NCBI GenBank assembly: GCA_039000515.1
Contig: JBCFYV010009882.1
Location: 53,619,846-53,683,845 of the forward strand
DNA from: Timema cristinae
Taxonomy: Eukaryota; Arthropoda; Insecta; Phasmatodea; Timematidae
DNA length: 64,000 nucleotides
Direction: 5' to 3'
The translations under genes and the position numbers were made by a program. Below, piece after piece: positions 57,811 through 64,000 of this stretch (its first letter is position 1; each line of letters opens with the position of its first letter). Under the pieces are notes generated by a model. The model made no database searches, was not told the origin of the DNA, and worked only from the letters and a program-made list of their open reading frames with translations.

Positions 57811-57947
57811 CGATATATTAGTCCTAGCAGTTATTGTTCTCTTGTACAGTTTCAAAATATGAGCCTTCTGCTCTAGATGTGCATCATGTGCATTTGTTAA
57901 TATTTAGTATGGCTTCAACCAGGCTGTCTGTCCTTGTTTAAATCCTT

Positions 57948-57972
57948 TTTTTTTTTTTTTTTTTTTTTTTTG
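57948..57972. repeat. T homopolymer run
   Basis: A run of about 25 T follows the hairpin array and could be the A tail of a - strand retroposed sequence. Confidence 0.9.
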
Positions 57973-58930
57973 TAGTTCTATCTTTGAGTTGGGCAGGTAG
58001 TCACGCTTCACATGTGGTATTAGTTTGGGTGTGTAAACCGCGGAACTCCGCTTGATTCATTGTGGGGTCCGCGCAGATAATACCATTTTTATCTTTGCCC
58101 ACTTTTGACGCCTACAGTATCTGTAGGGCTATTAGGCGTAATTCAAATTAGTGCTGCACCCCTGAGAGAGTGAGTCACCATATGGTTGTACTATTGAATG
58201 CTCTGGTAGTACCAATAGGGAAAGAGACCAGCCATAGTACTATTTTTGTTGATACCTGTTTGTTAGCCATCGAACAATGTAATAAACAGACCTATCTATT
58301 GCTTTTCAAGATCCAATGCCTTTTAAGTTCTTACGCTACAGTTCCAATCAAGAAAGAATGATTAAATTATAAATGTGTCCAAATACTAGATGTATACGAG
58401 TTTTAGTTAATTTTCATTAATAATTACCTTACTGCTTTCTCTTCTAGAAACTCCTGACTGTAGCCTGGCACCAGTCCAGCTTTTGTTATCACTGCCAGAC
58501 AATCACCTTTTTCTATTTGATTTAAACAAACTTAAATCTAGTGTTCATGTATTCATGTTATATACTTAATATTTAATCCTGTTGTTATAATAAATCTATT
58601 TGCTATCTAAATTGTTCACTCTATTTTGGATCATGTCACCTTGTCTTAGTTTACATTCCCCTAGTTAGGGTGTAAATGTAACACTGTTTAGTTAAACATA
58701 ATTATTGTATTAAGTATGGGTGTATTTGTAACAAAAGTGAATGTAACATTTAATGGAAAGATAAAGATTTATTAAATTTTATCATGTGTTTTATCTATTA
58801 TCAATACACTCAAACAATTTTAGCAATGTCCTTTTACATTAAGCTTGACCAAACATTTGATGACTTTTAAATACATTATCCTGTGTGTTTCTACAAAAAA
58901 GCAAGAACATTAAATAATATCATAATAATT
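57973..58930. other. AHCYL intron sequence, nothing recognised
   Basis: Possibly still part of the element that carries the hairpin array up to about 58350. No recognisable protein. Confidence 0.4.
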
Positions 58931-58934
58931 GACC

Positions 58935-59110
58935 AAGAAGACGGAGGTCCTGTTTAGGCTTCGAATTCTGGTCGGGTGTACTGTGGGTGGTTTTCCTTTA
59001 ATGGTTTTACAGCCTCCCTTCAGGTTACTGTGCATACACTTCTTATTCCATTTTTATTTTTCCTAGTACATTAATGTAATTAGTACATATGCAAATAACC
59101 CATTCATTTT
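58935..59110 (+). mobile_element. SINE family 2 copy, degraded
   Basis: It has GGCTTCGAATTCTGG at box B, GGTTTTCCTTTAATGG then TTTTACAGCCTCCC, and a worn tail GCAAATAACCCATTC. Confidence 0.55.
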
Positions 59111-60517
<1,407 letters not shown>

Positions 60518-60524
60518 TTATCTT

Positions 60525-60750
60525 TTAGCACCACATCTTACTGGTCATTCGGGTTCTACACTTATGTACTAATTATGCCAATAGTTCTAGGGATGAAGGA
60601 GGATATATCTAAAGAAAGTGTACCCGCATTTGTGTGGAGGAAGATTGTAGAACCATTTTGGAAAAACTACCTCATTACACCCAACCGAGATTCAAAACTA
60701 GTTCTCTCCGTCATCAGCAGTCCTACTGTGAGAGTGGCGCCTTAAACTGA
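60525..60750 (-). mobile_element. SINE family 2 copy
   Basis: On the - strand the tail AACCCGAATGACCAGTAAGA runs into TGTGGTGCTAAAAG. The body has TTTTTCCAAAATGGTTCTAC, and the box B zone reads AGTTTTGAATCTCGG. It begins about 50 bp upstream of the AHCYL exon acceptor. Confidence 0.7.
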
Positions 60751-60759
60751 AGTGAGTTC

Positions 60760-61784
60760 ACAGGATTTATTTAAATTATCGGGAGCCTCTGCTTGTCTGA
60801 GTATGTTAACAAAGACTAACCATGTTTATGCATGCCCCAAAACGCTTAATTTGACAGTCTACTATAGATTGGTGCAATTGAGATTTTAACTTCTAGCTAG
60901 AAACATTTAAATTTGTTAATGTTAGTTATTTAGTATTATTGATATTTGATGTTCAAATTCAAAGTTTTAAATGTATTCATTAAATTGAACAATGTGAGCT
61001 ATACTCAATAACATATTTAATCTAATAAACCATACATGTATTTATATGTGTATGTGGGTCTGTGGCAGTAGCGTCTCATGCCCAAAATTCTTAGGCAAGC
61101 TGGGAAGGGGTGCCCCCAAGTTTAAAAGGGGAGGTCCCAAATTTTGTTAACAAAAGTTTATGCTTCAAGAAGCTATTTCATGGTTATTTTTTTTAAATGA
61201 TAATTGTGGCTTTGGGCGACCTTCTGTTTTGTGATTTACATTATTGTGTTATTACTTATTATAGACAAATACTTATAAACTTTTGTTAGTTAGCTTTCAA
61301 TGATACACACATCAAAACAAAAGCACCTACTACAATAAACTCCACAAAACTCTAAAGCTCGGTACATATGACACAACTTCTTGCACAAAAAGTTGTGCAA
61401 GAAGTTGTACAATATCTTGGTCACATGGATTGCATACAAATTTAAGTCAGTGACTGTTCACACAGCATTTATGGTTGCATACCATATTTTTTAAAAAAAA
61501 TGGCTTTTTTTATAGAAAAATAATGATTGAATGATTTGGAAAATATTGGTATTTAATTTATATAATTTCTTAATCATTCCTAAATATTATTAAATACTTT
61601 TTTTAAGATTTTTAATACTATTTTAAAACAGTTAAAAACCTTTATATATGGGGTTTAACCAACTTTAATTATAATTATTTGTTTATTTTCAAGCATGTGG
61701 TGATTTTTCTTACAATCACTCTCTTTTAAATAAACTATCTGTCTAGCACACAAAGTTTTTGTGTTTTCAAATCAAAATAATACT
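60760..61784. other. AT-rich stretch with small inverted repeats
   Basis: A patch at 61070-61140 (GGCAGTAGCG..GGGGTGCCCCC) has the look of a hAT terminus. No gene is recognised. The upstream AHCYL exon was not found here. Confidence 0.4.
61373..61408. repeat. Perfect 16-bp hairpin
   Basis: ACAACTTCTTGCACAA (61373-61388) and TTGTGCAAGAAGTTGT (61393-61408) are exact inverses around the loop AAAG. Confidence 0.95.
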
Positions 61785-61999
61785 TCCTAATGGAAGAAGA
61801 GGCAATTTTTGATGTTTCACATGTAACAGTTAACCCATTTGATCTATTGTATGTACCTTAGAGTAATAATAAAAGCCTTGAGCCGCGTACTCCGTCTGCT
61901 CCGCCCTAACTGTCCCCCGGAGACCTTCACTCCCACCTATCCGGCCGCGGGCGAAGCTATATAAGGCAGGGAGTGGGGTACCTCGGGATTCAGTCGGGA
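61785..61999 (+). repeat. Left direct repeat of the RT-RNase H element
   Basis: It matches 63648-63875 along its length apart from a 13-bp gap and scattered substitutions. In order it carries the last codons of the element ORF (IFDVSHVTVNPFDLLYVP, stop at 61859-61861), AATAAA at 61868-61873, TATATAA at 61958-61964 and the initiator-like TCAGTC at 61990-61995. Because it already holds an ORF end, it is either a long terminal repeat or the end of a truncated preceding unit. Confidence 0.9.
61958..61995 (+). promoter_or_regulatory. Promoter of the RT-RNase H element (TATA + Inr)
   Basis: TATATAAG at 61958 and TCAGTC at 61990 are about 32 bp apart, the normal spacing for a TATA/Inr promoter in arthropods. 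Transcription would start near 61992 and cross the RT frame. A copy lies at 63834-63871, with TTAGTC in place of TCAGTC. Confidence 0.7.
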
Positions 62000-63740
62000 C
62001 GGAGAGGGAGGAGACGAAACAACAACAAGCCCAAGCAGAAGAAGCGCAGACGGAGTCCACACGGTTCGAAACCTTGGAAGAATTGGTGGCGGCGCTAGGA
62101 ATCGAGGTGGAGGAGGAAGAAGAGGTCTACGAACCACCCCAAATGCATGGACGGCGAGCACTCATCATAAGAGATTCAGCCCCACCCGATCAAATCGAGG
62201 ATGACGAAATTTTGTTACCTGATGACGGGTCAGTGTGTCCGCAGATGAGCAAGACATTCATCGAGCTACTGGACGGTGACACTGAAGCGGCGGCAACATA
62301 TGTAAGATTGGAAGAATGCACATACATCAGTCAGAGGGTAGAAGCCTTGAAGCCATTGGAATGGAACAACAGGAGGCGTTTCAAAAGGCTGGATGTGGGC
62401 ATCCACCTAGTCAAACCACCGGAAGCGCCGTACATCTTTAGGAGGACTAAGGACATGCTGCTGATGAGAGAAGTTATCCGGGATTGGATAGACTGCGGCT
62501 TCCCCGTAGAGGATGCCAAGGTACGCCATGCATTTCCGATCTTCGCGATCCCCAAAGCGGATTTGGGAGTAAGAATAATACAAGATTTATCGGAATGGAC
62601 CAAATTCTACCGGACGCCGCCATTCACACTGACAACAGCAGGGAAGGCGCCGAGAAGGATCCCACAAGAAGATTGGATGTGGAAAGTGGACCTAAAGGCA
62701 GGATTCTTCCAGGTGCCGATCACAGAAGAGTCTGGCAGAAACATCGAAGTGTACTTCCTGGGTAAAAAGTACAGAATGACGCACCAACCTATGGGATACC
62801 CAATGTCCCCGTCGATACTGCAGGCCATCATGACGGAGGCAGTGGAGGCAGTAAAAGAAGTAATACCAAGACTTACGACAGATGTCTACCTAGATGACCT
62901 GCTCTTCACATCCATAGATAGGGAGGATCTTCAACATGTCCCAGGGTTACTGCAGACGCTGGGATTCATGTTGAACGAGAAGAAATCCTCGAGAGAGCCT
63001 ACCCAGTGAATCACATACTTAGGATTGAAAATAAACTCGGCTACGCAGGAGTTGAAACTCACACCGGAAGTACATGCGAAGGCAATCACGATGCTGAAAC
63101 ACCTCCAGCAAGCATCGGACCGTGATGTCTATATGATCGCAGGATACATATTCTGGTTAGGTTTTAACCTACGCTGGCCAGCATACGTGACAAGTTGCTG
63201 CTACCGTCGGTGCCCAGGCCTGGCGGAGACAGCGCTATCGTTGCCCAGGTGGTGCAAGAGCAGGTGGAACGCTCCAACGAGACCTCCAGTCACGATTTTC
63301 TCGGACGCCACGCCCTGGAGCCTGGCGGCCTTTTCTCCAGCAGCTAACGCAGGATTTGCACAACGATTGGCGCAAGCAACAGAGATAGCTCTAGCGGAGA
63401 TTATGCAACACTCCTGGCATTGAGGTGGGAATGGTTGGAGAGAAGAAGTGACCCCATCCTGTTGGGGGTCGATAATGTGGCTACATACTTTGCGGTAGCC
63501 ACGGGGAAGAGCATCTTCTACAACAACACGGCAGCAAGGAACCTTCATTTTCACGTGGCAAAAACCCTCTGGAATGTGAACTGGGACCTGTTCTGGGTCG
63601 AGTCCAGAGGCAACCCAGCGGACTACGGATCAAGAGAGGCGCTGCGGTTCCTGATGGAAGAAGAAATGGAAGACGCAGAAATTTTTGATGTTTCACATGT
63701 AACAGTTTACCCATTTGATCTATTGTATGTACCTGAGTAA
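61992..63740 (+). pseudogene. RT-RNase H polyprotein of a compact repeat-flanked element
   Basis: The frame is open from the promoter, but the first in-frame ATG is at 62143. The N-terminal region is acidic (EVEEEEEVYEPP). RT fingers include HAFPIFAIPKADLGVRIIQD. Box A is WKVDLKAGFFQVPI, box B QPMGYPMSPSILQAIM, catalytic box YLDDLLF (near 62890), followed by LGFMLNEKK and YLGL. A TGA stands in frame at 63007-63009. RNase H follows: FSDATPWSLAAFSP (first Asp), ALAEIM (Glu), a frameshift near 63403-63412, GVDNVATYFAVATGKS (second Asp) and VESRGNPADYGSR. It ends at 63738-63740 inside the right repeat. No gag, protease, integrase or tyrosine recombinase is seen. The RT resembles DIRS-type and hepadnavirus-type enzymes more than Ty3/gypsy, but I cannot place it. 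Confidence 0.85.
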
Positions 63741-63875
63741 TAATAAAGGCCTTGAGCCATGTACTCCTTCCGCTCCGCCCTCGGCTGTCCTCCGGGGAAA
63801 CTTTACTCCCGCCTATCCACCCGCGAGCGAAGCTATATAAGGCAAAGAGTGGGGTACCTCGGGACTTAGTCGGGA
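63648..63875 (+). repeat. Right direct repeat of the RT-RNase H element
   Basis: It starts TTCCTGATGGAAGAAGAAAT inside the ORF and includes the ORF stop (63738-63740), AATAAA at 63742-63747, TATATAA at 63834-63840 and AGTCGGGA at its end. Homology to 61785-61999 stops at 63875. Confidence 0.9.
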
Positions 63876-63881
63876 GCATGA

Positions 63882-64000
63882 TAAGTGCTATTTTGGCCAG
63901 TTATGTGCAAAGAAATAAAAGAAATTGTACTTAAATGTAAAATATGTGAAAAATTTCGCAAAAGTAATGTCAAACAACCGATGATTAGCCATCCACCACC
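63882..64000 (+). pseudogene. Ty3/gypsy integrase zinc-binding fragment, runs off the window
   Basis: After TAA at 63882-63884 the frame reads VLFWPVMCKEIKEIVLKCKI then CEKFRKSNVKQPMISHPPP. This is the second half of the H2C2 zinc finger (CxxC) and the start of the linker of Ty3/gypsy integrases. The His pair that should precede it is absent, replaced by the right repeat of the RT-RNase H element, so the integrase is cut at this junction. Confidence 0.75.

Noticed and set aside
61992..63740. Labelling the RT-RNase H element an endogenous hepadna-like virus
   Set aside because: Motif resemblance is suggestive only. There is no core or surface gene, and DIRS-like RTs share the same features.

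Overview
This is an AT-rich animal nuclear window, most likely from an insect or another arthropod. The signs are spliced exons of an AHCYL gene, Jockey-type LINEs with PRE_C2HC-type zinc-knuckle gag proteins, an arthropod-style TCAGTC initiator, and tRNA-derived SINEs with (AAT)n tails. I see no prokaryotic gene organisation, no rRNA gene and no CRISPR array. I cannot name the species.

Layout. (1) 1-21.5 kb is a retrotransposon cluster. Two Jockey-clade families recur: F1 (long 916-aa gag; copies at 346-2170 on +, 10370-17670 on - and 17670-18934 on -) and F2 (short gag; copies at 2340-3315 on +, about 5940-10360 on - and 19080-21530 on +). F1 copies are arranged head to tail, and the F1-end/F2-start junction occurs twice. 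One F1 copy is split by a 1.4-kb element with GCGA-rich inverted ends. (2) 21.5-38 kb is mostly AT-rich noncoding DNA with SINEs, foldback sequences, a Harbinger-like remnant, a pogo/Tigger deletion derivative, Penelope-like end fragments and microsatellites. (3) 38.1-60.5 kb is the 3' half of the only host gene I recognise, an adenosylhomocysteinase-like (AHCYL/IRBIT family) gene on the - strand. Five exons were joined by conserved splice sites and reading phase: 60476-60311, 53966-53799, 49876-49798, 41704-41584 and a terminal exon opening with only seven coding bases at 38166-38160. Its 5' exons lie beyond the window. Its introns hold a hAT-type nonautonomous element, an RTE LINE broken by a SINE, a hAT transposase pseudogene and a second SINE, and further SINEs. 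(4) 61.8-63.9 kb is a compact, unusual retroelement: one reverse transcriptase-RNase H reading frame with a YLDD catalytic box, flanked by direct repeats of about 220 bp that carry the ORF end, a polyadenylation signal, a TATA box and an initiator. It abuts a Ty3/gypsy integrase fragment at the right edge.

How the parts relate. Apart from the AHCYL gene, and possibly a small first exon at 57110-57045, the recognisable coding sequence belongs to mobile elements, nearly all broken by stops, frameshifts or nested insertions. Best leads for something undescribed: the 61785-63875 RT-RNase H element with its promoter-bearing repeats; an array of AGTC/GACT hairpins at 57534-57810; the stop codon shared by two F2 copies near the gag N-terminus; and two SINE families that share one 3' tail.
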